Below are positions 34,001-42,663 of a stretch of DNA of 64,000 nt, piece after piece. Under the pieces are notes generated by a model. The model made no database searches. It saw only the letters and a list, made by a program, of their open reading frames with translations, and was not told the DNA's origin. The DNA comes from Lepisosteus oculatus (lineage: Eukaryota; Chordata; Actinopteri; Semionotiformes; Lepisosteidae): NCBI RefSeq assembly GCF_040954835.1, contig NC_090709.1, forward strand, positions 41,362,490 through 41,426,489. Direction: 5' to 3'. The position numbers and the translations under genes were made by a program. Positions within the stretch are counted from its first letter, which is position 1, and the number at the start of each line of letters is the position of its first letter.

Positions 34001-37000
34001 CATTGTGCTCTGCTCCACTCCGTGACACTGAACTCCACTCCCTTACACTACAGTACACTTGATTACGCTCTGCTCTGCTCCACTCCTTGACACTGAAGTA
34101 CACTCCAGAACTCTGAGATACTGAGATACACTCCCTTGCACTTAACTCCACTCCATTGCGCTCTGCGCTGACTACTTTTGACCAGAGGAGGCAATTAAAC
34201 AATTAACAAGCTCAAATTCAGAAAACCGTGCTGCACCTGGGTGACCTGTTACAGGAGTGTCTCCTCTTTTCAGGGGTACCAGCTGATACTAAACATACTG
34301 CCACTGAGAGCCCTGACCCGAGTACTGAGAGTAAGTGAGAAATAGTACTTCTACGTGCAGAAGTGTTACTATACCCTGGTGGCCTGTGCTCTGGGCAGCT
34401 CTGGGGGTGCTGGGGTGTTACAGACTGTAGATCCTGCTGTGTGGAGTCTGCATGTCTCTTTCCGAAGGCCTGTCGGCCTGTTTAACGGGGCGTTTCTGGG
34501 CTGGGTGTGTGGGGGGGTGTGTGTTTGAGGGTGTGAACGTGTAAGGTGACACCTGCGGGCGTGCTCGCCCAGAGGAGGAAGAGTATCCCGTCCGGGGATT
34601 CGGAAGTGACGCGTTTTTAACGGCAGCCCCCCTCTCCCTCTCCCTCCAGGGGGCAGGCAGGCCGAGCTGACCTCCCGGCCGGGCGCCGTGGTCTCGCAGG
34701 GAAAGGGTACGTCTCCCGGGACCCGCCGCCCTGGCGGTCCACACCTCCGCGCTTTCGGGGATCGCCGTGGGTCTGGAGTCGAGGAGCGGACGGACAGTGG
34801 TCAGGGACCGGTCGAGGAGCGGACGGACAGTGGTCAGGGACCGGTCGAGGAGCGGACGGACAGTGGACAGGGACCGGTCGAGGAGCAGACAGGGACCGGT
34901 CGAGGAGCAGACAGGGACCGGTCGAGGAGCAGACAGGGACCGGTTGAGGAGCAGACACAGACGGTGGACAGGGACTGGTTGAGGAGCGGACAGGGACTGG
35001 TTGAGGAGCAGACACAGACGGTGGACAGGGACTGGTTGAGGGGTGGACAGGGACTGGTTGAGGGGTGGACAGGGACCGGTCGAGGAGTGGTCAGGGACTG
35101 GTAAGGGAGTGGACGGGGACTGGTCAAGGAGTTGGTTAGACAGTGGTCAGGGACAGGAGAAGGACTGGTCAGCCAGTGGTAAGGGGCTAATCAGCCAGTG
35201 GTCAGTGACTGTAGAGACTGGCGGCCTTGAGGCCATCAGGCCAGATCCTGAGCTGTCTCGTCTCCTGAGGATCATGTCCTGTGGAGGAGAAGTAAGCTCA
35301 CTGTTGCCTGAGCCAGCCTGACCACCTGCCCCCTGTCCCCTCCGTCTCCTGACGCCCTGCTGCTTGTGTTTCCTCTGCGTCCCGACAGTGGTCATCGCGG
35401 TCGTCGTCGCCCTGTGTGTGGTGTTGCACCTGATTGGAGGGGCTCTGTACCTGTGGAAGAGGCAGAAACGCCAGGACTCGGGTAATTCTGACCCCCCCCC
35501 AGAGTCACTCCTGCTCCCCCCTCATGGACTCTGCAGCGCAATGGCGACACCTTGTGGCCGTGAAGCGGTACTGCTCACCTACCGGCACTGCAGCTCAGAG
35601 TTGAGCACTAGAACAGTTGCGGTTGGGAAGAGCCGTTCAACCCCCTTGGTCTGTGTGGTAGTGATCTCACCCAGCTGTGTCTGGAGAAAAGCCAGGGTAT
35701 CAGCTTCAACCACAGGGCTGGGCAGCCTGTTCCCCACGCCGGCCACCCTCTGTGTGCAGAAGAGCCCCCCTGTCCTGACTGGAGGAGCTCACCCAGCTGT
35801 GTCTGGAGAAAAGCCAGGGTATCGGCTTCAACCACAGGGCTGGGCAGCCTGTTCCCCACCCCCGCCACCCTCTGTGTACAGAAGAGCCCCCCTGTCCTGA
35901 CTGGAGGAGCTCACCCAGCTGTGTCTGGAGAAAAGCCAGGGTATCGGCTTCAACCACAGGGCTGGGCAGCTTGTTCCCCACCCCCACCCCCCTCTGTGTA
36001 CAGAGGAGCCCCCTGTCCTGACCGGAGGAGCTCACCCAGCTGTGTCTTGAGAAAAGCCAGGGTATCGGCTTCAACCACAGGGCTGGGCAGCTTGTTTCCC
36101 ACCCCCACCCCCCTCTGTGTACAGAAAAGCCTCCTGTCCTGACTGGAGGAGCTCACCCAGCTGTGTCTTGAGAAAAGCCAGGGTATCGGCTTCAACCACA
36201 GGGCTGGGCAGCTTGTTCCCCACCCCCACCCCCCTCTGTGTACAGAAAAGCCTCCTGTCCTGACTGGAGGAGCTCACCCAGCTGTGTCTGGAGAGGAGCC
36301 GGGGTATCGGCTTCAACCACAGGGCTGGGCAGCTTGTTCCCCACCCCCTCCTCCCTCTGTGTACAGACGAACCTCCTGTCCTGATTTCTGCTCATCACCC
36401 TTCGTATCTCCTTAACAAGTCCTCCGACACTGACGTGTTTCCCTTCTGTTCCCAGCCCTGGATGTGAAGAATGAAGGGGCGTCCTTACAGAACCTGCTGT
36501 CCGCTGGTGAGTCCCACGCCCTCTGGTGCTGTCCGCCATTCAGCCATGCCACTGAGCTGTGTCCACCCCCCCCAGTGCACTGACCCCACTTTCACTGACC
36601 GCCTATCTCTCTCTCTCACAGGGATCGACGTGGAGCCGCGCACAGCTGGACCAGTAGGTGTCAGGCTTGGGGGGGGGTGTCTAAGACTGGTGTCCTGTCC
36701 AGGGTGTGTGTGTGTGTGTGTGTCCTGTGATGGACTGGTGTCCTGTCCAGGGTGTGTGTGTGTGTGTGTCCTGTGATGGACTGGTGTCCTGTCCAGGGTG
36801 TGTGTGTGTGTGTGTGTGTCCTGTGATGGACTGGTGTCCTGTCCAGGGTGTGTGAGTGTGTGTGTGTCCTGTGATGGACTGGTGTCCTGTCCAGGGTGTG
36901 TGTGTGTGTGTCCTGTGATGGACTGGTGTCCTGTCCAGGGTGTGTGTGTGTGTGTCCTGTGATGGACTGGTGTCCTGTCCAGGGTGTGTGTGTGTGTGTC

Positions 37001-39013
37001 CTGTGATGGACTGGTGTCCTGTCCAGGGTGTGTGTGTGTGTGTCCTGTGATGGACTGGTGTCCTGTCCAGGGTGAGTGTGTGTGTGTCCTGTGATGGACT
37101 GGTGTCCTGTCCAGGGTGTGTGAGTGTGTGTGTGTCCTGTGATGGACTGGTGTCCTGTCCAGGGTGTGTGAGTGTGTGTGTGTCCTGTGATGGACTGGTG
37201 TCCTGTCCAGGGTGTGTGAGTGTGTGTGTGTCCTGTGATGGACTGGTGTCCTGTCCAGGGTGTGTGAGTGTGTGTGTGTCCTGTGATGGACTGGTGTCCT
37301 GTCCAGGGTGTGTGAGTGTGTGTGTGTCCTGTGATGGACTGGTGTCCTGTCCAGGGTGTGTGAGTGTGTGTGTGTCCTGTGATGGACTGGTGTCCTGTCC
37401 AGGGTGTGTGAGTGTGTGTGTGTCCTGTGATGGACTGGTGTCCTGTCCAGGGTGTGTGAGTGTGTGTGTGTCCTGTGATGGACTGGTGTCCTGTCCAGGG
37501 TGTGTGAGTGTGTGTGTGTCCTGTGAAGGACTGGTGTCCTGTCCAGGGTGTGTGAGTGTGTGTGTGTCCTGTGAAGGACTGGTGTCCTGTCCAGGGTGTG
37601 TGTGTGTGTGTCCTGTGATGGACTGGTGTCCTGTCCAGGGTGTGTGTGCGTGTGTCCTGTGATGGACTGGTGTCCTGTCCAGGGTGTGTGTGCGTGTGTC
37701 CTGTGATGGACTGGTGTCCTGTCCAGGGTGTGTGTGTGTCCTGTGATGGACTGGTGTCCTGTCCAGGGTGTGTGTGTGTCCTGTGATGGACTGGTGTCCT
37801 GTCCAGGGTGTGTGTGTGTCCTGTGATGGACTGGTGTCCTGTCCAGGGTGTGTGAGTGTGTGTGTGTCCTGTGATGGACTGGTGTCCTGTCCAGGGTGTG
37901 TGAGTGTGTGTGTGTCCTGTGATGGACTGGTGTCCTGTCCAGGGTGTGTGAGTGTGTGTGTGTCCTGTGATGGACTGGTGTCCTGTCCAGGGTGTGTGAG
38001 TGTGTGTGTGTCCTGTGATGGACTGGTGTCCTGTCCAGGGTGTGTGAGTGTGTGTGTGTCCTGTGATGGACTGGTGTCCTGTCCAGGGTGTGTGAGTGTG
38101 TGTGTGTCCTGTGATGGACTGGTGTCCTGTCCAGGGTGTGTGAGTGTGTGTGTGTCCTGTGAAGGACTGGTGTCCTGTCCAGGGTGTGTGAGTGTGTGTG
38201 TGTCCTGTGAAGGACTGGTGTCCTGTCCAGGGTGTGTGAGTGTGTGTGTGTCCTGTGAAGGACTGGTGTCCTGTCCAGGGTGTGTGTGTGTGTGTCCTGT
38301 GAAGGACTGGTGTCCTGTCCAGGGTGTGTGTGTGTGTGTCCTGTGATGGACTGGTGTCCTGTCCAGGGTGTGTGTGTGTGTGTCCTGTGATGGACTGGTG
38401 TCCTGTCCAGGGTGTGTGTGTGTGTGTCCTGTGATGGACTGGTGTCCTGTCCAGGGTGTGTGAGTGTGTGCGTGTGTCCTGTGATGGACTGGTGCCCTGT
38501 CCAGGGTGTGTGTGTGTGTGTCCTGTGATGGACTGGTGCCCTGTCCAGGGTGTGTGTGTGTGTGTCCTGTGATGGACTGGTGCCCTGTCCAGGGTGGGTG
38601 TGTGTCCTGTGATGGACTGGTGCCCTGTCCAGGGTGGGTGTGTGTCCTGTGATGGACTGGTGTCCTGTCCAGGGGGGTGTGTGTGTGTGTCCTGTGATGG
38701 ACTGGTGTCCTGTCCAGGGTGGTGTGTGTGTGTGTGTGTGTCCTGTGATGGACTGCTGTCCTGTCCAGGGTGAGCCCTGCCTTGTGCCTGTTGCTTGCTG
38801 GGACAGACTCCAGCTCCCCCAGTCTGTGACCCTGGACTGGAAAGAGCTGGGGGAAGACAGAGGGGTGGATGACATCCTGTGATGGACTGAATAAACCTGG
38901 CGTTTGTCTTCCAGGCGGACGGCAAGGAGGCCGTGAAGCTGGTCCACTACTCTGCACTGGGACAGCAGGACCAGCGGCCCCCAGTCCAGGACCCGGAGTC
39001 CAGCCTGGTCTGA
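28024..39013 (+). CDS. Gene C: single-Ig receptor with amplified stalk and one ITIM
   Basis: Exons in one frame: leader 28024-28099, Ig 31313-31597, stalk 32568-32624, 32821-32877, 33151-33207, 33482-33538, 33813-33869, 34274-34330 and 34650-34706, transmembrane 35389-35481, tail 36456-36506, 36622-36653 and 38915-39013 (stop 39011-39013). The product is about 344 residues. The seven stalk exons are each exactly 57 nt, phase 1-1. The Ig domain is of the type of gene D's second domain but much richer in GC. The last exon keeps the ITIM VHYSAL but ends with TGA where A and D have the tyrosine of the second motif. The last intron holds a 2.1-kb minisatellite. Likely an inhibitory surface receptor of leukocytes. 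Confidence 0.8.
28100..29087. other. GC-rich first intron of gene C
   Basis: Unique GC- and CpG-rich sequence; open frames are incidental. No exon with consistent phase 1 borders was recognised. Confidence 0.4.
29088..30420 (+). repeat. About 48-bp CA-rich minisatellite, gene C intron 1
   Basis: Units of cacactgcacacaccgcata plus ctctcgcacactgcacac. 30180-30420 grades into (CA)/(CT) simple repeat. Frames of 674 and 287 codons are artefacts. Confidence 0.95.
30705..31140 (-). mobile_element. SINE family 1, minus copy in gene C intron
   Basis: Reverse-strand copy ending near the tgagcaccccctactggtcc segment, about 170 bp before the Ig exon. Confidence 0.8.
31313..31597 (+). CDS. Gene C Ig domain exon
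   Basis: 285 nt, phase 1-1. First Cys in HLLLRCGHPPPG, core Trp in FVQWTH, then SLRIRDLRPSDAGHYACNG with the second Cys and the D-x-G-x-Y-x-C signature. Ends TVAEVEVLP, with no J-like motif. Confidence 0.9.
31668..32440 (+). repeat. 70-bp minisatellite after the gene C Ig exon
   Basis: About 9 units of cactccgtcacacttactgt plus gaattgattttattgcactc, decaying towards the 3' end. Related ccattacactgaaat pieces continue in the stalk introns. Confidence 0.9.
32568..34330 (+). CDS. Gene C stalk: six tandem 57-nt exons
   Basis: Six exons, each 57 nt and phase 1-1, with acceptor TCTTTTCAG and donor GTAAGT. Encode variants of MPASTTHTPTESPDLSTE, rich in Thr/Ser/Pro. The introns are duplicated too; exon starts are about 253, 330, 331, 331 and 461 bp apart. 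Copies 2 to 5 are almost identical. Confidence 0.85.
34650..34706 (+). CDS. Gene C seventh stalk exon
   Basis: 57 nt, phase 1-1; GRQAELTSRPGAVVSQGK. Not a sequence copy of the other six; donor GTACGT. Similar in place and length to the gene A exon 1650-1706. Confidence 0.55.
34790..35185 (+). repeat. About 24-bp minisatellite (ggaccggtcgaggagcagac)
   Basis: Variable tandem units between the seventh stalk exon and the transmembrane exon of gene C. Confidence 0.9.
35389..35481 (+). CDS. Gene C transmembrane exon
   Basis: 93 nt, phase 1-1; VIAVVVALCVVLHLIGGAL then YLWKRQKRQ. One His in the membrane, no acidic or basic residue. Confidence 0.8.
35650..36370 (-). repeat. 121-bp repeat, six tandem copies (minus)
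   Basis: Regular 121-bp periodicity with gtgagctcctccagtcagga on the minus strand. Confidence 0.95.
36675..38885 (+). repeat. 2.1-kb SINE-derived minisatellite in gene C last intron
   Basis: About 50 units of gatggactggtgtcctgtcc with GT spacers, ending at 38770 in the element tail ctgggacagactccagctcc. Minus-strand frames of 754-865 codons are artefacts. Confidence 0.95.
38890..38895 (+). promoter_or_regulatory. Intronic AATAAA before gene C ITIM exon
   Basis: A perfect polyadenylation hexamer 20 bp upstream of the last exon of gene C. Confidence 0.3.
38915..39013 (+). CDS. Gene C last exon: one ITIM, premature stop
   Basis: 99 nt, phase 0 start; LVHYSALGQQDQ is a consensus ITIM. The end reads PESSLV-stop, whereas A and D read DSSVVYSSV. 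Confidence 0.85.
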   Translation, partial: ADGKEAVKLVHYSALGQQDQRPPVQDPESSLV

Positions 39014-39089
39014 TCCGCCATGTCCAGATACATCCTGTCCTGTCCCCAGGCACAGAGAGCCACTGTTCTGCAGGAGCACCACGCAAGCC

Positions 39090-40672
39090 CAGCTGTCTCA
39101 CAGGATTGTGTGATGTGTGCTGATTACAGACACAGGCCAGCCTGTGATCCAGCAGGATTGTGTGATGTGTGCTGATTACAGAGACACAGACCAGCCTGTG
39201 ATCCAGCAGGATTGTGTGATGTGTGCTGATTACAGACACAGGCCAGCCTGTGATCCAGCAGGATTGTGTGATGTGTGCTGATTACAGACACAGGCCAGCC
39301 TGTGATCCAGCAGGATTGTGTGATGTGTGCTGATTACAGACACAGGCCAGCCTGTGATCCAGCAGGATTGTGTGATGTGTGCTGATTACAGACACTGACC
39401 AGCCTGTGATCCAGCAGGATTGTGTGATGTGTGCTGATTACAGACACTGACCAGCCTGTGATCCAGCAGGATTGTGTGATGTGCTGATTACAGAGACACA
39501 GACCAGCCTGTGATCCAGCAGGATTGTGTGATGTGTGCTGATTACAGAGACACAGACCAGCCTGTGATCCAGCAGGATTGTGTGATGTGTGCTGATTACA
39601 GAGACACAGACCAGCCTGTGATCCAGCAGGATTGTGTGATGTGTGCTGATTACAGACACAGGCCAGCCTGTGATCCAGCAGGATTGTGTGATGTGTGCTG
39701 ATTACAGAGACACAGACCAGCCTGTGATCCAGCAGGATTGTGTGATGTGTGCTGATTACAGAGACACAGACCAGCCTGTGATCCAGCAGGATTGTGTGAT
39801 GTGTGCTGATTACAGAGACACAGACCAGCCTGTGATCCAGCAGGATTGTGTGATGTGTGCTGATTACAGACACAGACCAGCCTGTGATCCAGCAGGATTG
39901 TGTGATGTATGCTGATTACAGAGACACAGACCAGCCTGTGATCCAGCAGGATTGTGTGATGTGTGCTGATTACAGAGACACAGACCAGCCTGTGATCCAG
40001 CAGGATTGTGTGATGTGTGCTGATTACAGAGACACAGACCAGCCTGTGATCCAGCAGGATTGTGTGATGTGTGCTGATTACAGAGACACAGACCAGCCTG
40101 TGATCCAGCAGGATTGTGAGATGTGTGCTGATTACAGACACAGGCCAGCCTGTGATCCAGCAGGATTGTGTGATGTGTGCTGATTACAGACACTGACCAG
40201 CCTGTGATCCAGCAGGATTGTGTGATGTGTGCTGATTACAGAGACACAGGCCAGCCTGTGATCCAGCAGGATTGTGTGATGTGTGCTGATTACAGACACA
40301 GACCAGCCTGTGATCCAGCAGGATTGTGTGATGTGTGCTGATTACAGAGACACAGGCCAGCCTGTGATCCAGCAGGATTGTGTGATGTGTGCTGATTACA
40401 GACACTGACCAGCCTGTGATCCAGCAGGATTGTGTGATGTGTGCTGATAACAGAGACACAGGCCAGCCTGTGATCCAGCAGGATTGTGTGATGTGTGCTG
40501 ATTACAGACACTGACCAGCCTGTGATCCAGCAGGATTGTGTGATGTGTGCTGATTACAGAGACACAGTCCAGCCTGTGATCCAGCAGGATTGTGTGATGT
40601 GTGCTGATTACAGACACAGGCCAGCCTGTGATCCAGCAGGATTGTGTGATGTGTGCTGATTACAGAGACAGA
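39090..40672 (+). repeat. 54-bp minisatellite, about 30 copies
   Basis: Units of cctgtgatccagcaggattg plus tgtgatgtgtgctgattaca. It starts about 80 bp after the gene C stop and separates gene C from gene F. Confidence 0.95.
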
Positions 40673-40910
40673 TTGCAGTATGTATGAAGTGGCATCTTGA
40701 CCAACAGTTACCTTGGCGTGCGCACGCATCCACAAAAAAAACAACTAGAGGAAACCGAAGCTACAGCGAGGAGTCTTAAATCCGCGTCTCCACAGCACAG
40801 CTGCAGCGACTCTCCCGGGACTGCAGGGGGCGCTAGCAGACTGCTTTCGTACAGTTCTGCCGGCCTACATGGGCCCCTGGGTGAGTGGTGAGCCCTGTGC
40901 AGGCGTCTCT

Positions 40911-41050
40911 CTAGGGGATCTGCTGCCTCTCTCTCCCGCCCGCTGCTCTCTGTCTAGACCTGATCTCCGTCGCGATCACGGCGCTGACCAGTCCGGCCAG
41001 GCCGCAGGCCACCAGGGAGGTGTGCACTGTGTGGGAGGTGGAGCCCCCTG
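40911..41050 (-). CDS. Gene F: last exon with membrane segment and short tail
   Basis: Minus-strand exon after TTCCCTCCAG, starting in phase 1, stop at 40913-40911. It encodes HTVHTSLVACGLAGLVSAVI then ATEIRSRQR and a tail without tyrosine. It aligns with the last exon of gene E (TVHSCLMAGGLAGMVAAVL). No leader or domain exon was found upstream on this strand before gene D, so the rest is missing or unrecognised. It converges on gene C as E does on A. Function unknown. Confidence 0.5.
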
Positions 41051-41104
41051 CTGGAGGGAAGAGGGTGGTGCAGGAGGTAGGCTGGTACTGGTACTCGCAA
41101 TTAC

Positions 41105-41625
41105 ACTCCTCCCCCTCAGATCTGTACAGGACTGGAGAGACACTCAGTCTGATCGCCTCCAGCTTCACCCTCACACTCTTCCTCCTCAGATCTGTACAGG
41201 ACTGGAGAGACACTCAGTCTGATCGCCTCCAGCTTCACCCTCACACTCCTCCTCCTCAGATCTGTACAGGACTGGAGAGACACTCAGTCTGATCACCTCC
41301 AGCTTCATCCTCACACTCCTCCTCCTCAGATCTGTACAGGACTGGAGAGACACTCAGTCCGATCGCCTCCAGCTTCACCCTCACACTCCTCCTCCTCCTC
41401 AGATCTGTACAGGACTGGAGAGACACTCAGTCTGATCGCCTCCAGCTTCACCCTCACACTCCTCCTCCTCCTCAGATCTGTACAGGACTGGAGAGACACT
41501 CAGTCTGATCACCTCCAGCTTCACCCTCACACTCCTCCTCCTCAGATCTGTACAGGACTGGAGAGACACTCAGTCTGATCACCTCCAGCTTCACCCTCAC
41601 ACTCCTCCTCCTCAGATCTGGCCAT
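41105..41625 (-). repeat. 70-73-bp minisatellite, inverted copy of the gene B array
   Basis: About seven units that are the reverse complement of 18806-19800, lying immediately 5' of the gene F exon. Confidence 0.95.
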
Positions 41626-42034
41626 GGGCTTGTAGAACACTCTTATTCTCCATCAGTTTTTACATGTTCATGAGAATCGTGCAGCTGTGCCTTGAGAGTT
41701 GTCAGGGAATCCAGTGCTGTTTTCTCTGTGGACTCGAAGGCCGTTTGTAGACTCTCCTCAGCGGGAGCCAGGGGTGGTGTAGCTGCTGCAGCTGTTGACA
41801 GAATCGCCCCGCCAGACTTCCTGCGGGCTTGAGCAAGAGGGGTTTCGACAGCCCTGGACTTTCAGAGTGGCGAAACACTCTTTCAGAGTGACTTTCAGAC
41901 TGGCAGTTCACGGCGCCGCGGTAAGGGAGCGCGTTTCCGGGCTCAGCGAAGGTCGTTGGTTTCCCAGCCACACCCACTGGGACCTGACTGGACCAGGGCT
42001 CGTGAGCTCTGGCGCTCTGGATCTGTGAAGGAAA
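41626..42034. other. Unique sequence between F and D, no exon seen
   Basis: Contains two short internal copies of cgaaacactctttcagag-like sequence. No convincing exon on either strand. Confidence 0.4.
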
Positions 42035-42225
42035 CTAGGGCTGATAGAGTGGGACAGGAGGCGCTTCTCTACACAGAGAGTGGTGGGGGTAGGGAACAAG
42101 CTGCCCGGCCCTGTGGTTGAAGCCAATACCCTGGCTTCTCTCCAGACACAGCTGGGTGAGCTCCTCCAGTCAGGACAGGAAGTGCATCTTTACGCAGAGG
42201 GTGGTGGGGGTGGGGAGCAAGCTGT
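42035..42225 (+). repeat. 121-bp dispersed repeat, 1.5 copies
   Basis: Contains ggggaacaagctgcccggcc-type and cagctgggtgagctcctcca segments. Confidence 0.85.
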
Positions 42226-42303
42226 GTCCATTCAGAGGGTCTCGTTCCGCCGCTGCCGGCCCGATCTCGCTCGCCGGCACAGCCGCGGCCCTCCGACTCC
42301 CAG

Positions 42304-42411
42304 GATTCACTGCAGGAGTCGCAGAGGAAACCGCTGCCGTGTCTGTTCTGGCTGATGAGGAACCAGACCCTCACAGGGCCCCCACTGACATCACCGACTC
42401 TCGACAGGGAG
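42304..42411 (+). CDS. Orphan stalk-like exon candidate
   Basis: Acceptor CGACTCCCAG, donor GTCAAG, 108 nt, phase 1-1. Encodes an acidic Thr/Ala-rich peptide (AEETAAVSVLADEEPDPHR). It lies upstream of the gene D start and belongs to no model; may be chance or a relic. Confidence 0.2.
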
Positions 42412-42511
42412 GTCAAGAGAGTTGAACAGTCAAGTGTGGCAGCAGAGAGAGACTCTTAGACCTTCCCTCTCAGAGGAAACGCGCAGAGTGGAGAAACACA
42501 GAGCTTCACGC

Positions 42512-42519
42512 AGGAAGTG
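42512..42519 (+). promoter_or_regulatory. ETS motif upstream of gene D
   Basis: AGGAAGTG about 72 bp before the gene D ATG, in a position like those of C and E. Confidence 0.3.
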
Positions 42520-42590
42520 TGCAGAACTGGGCTGCAGGCAGGAGAGGAAGAGCTGAGCTCCCTCAGTTCACTCTCTCAGAGCGCAGAGTC

Positions 42591-42663
42591 ATGGAGGGAC
42601 TCAGAGGAGCCCCAGAGCTTCTCCTGCTGGTCCTCCTCTCCCTGGCCGGAGGATCCCTCTCAG
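42591..42663 (+). CDS. Gene D leader exon
   Basis: 73 nt, ends in phase 1 at GTAAGA; signal peptide core ELLLLVLLSLAGGSLS. Confidence 0.85.

Noticed and set aside
36485..39239. Minus-strand open frames of 754-865 codons
   Set aside because: They are translations of a stop-free minisatellite in gene C's last intron. No start context, splice sites or domain.
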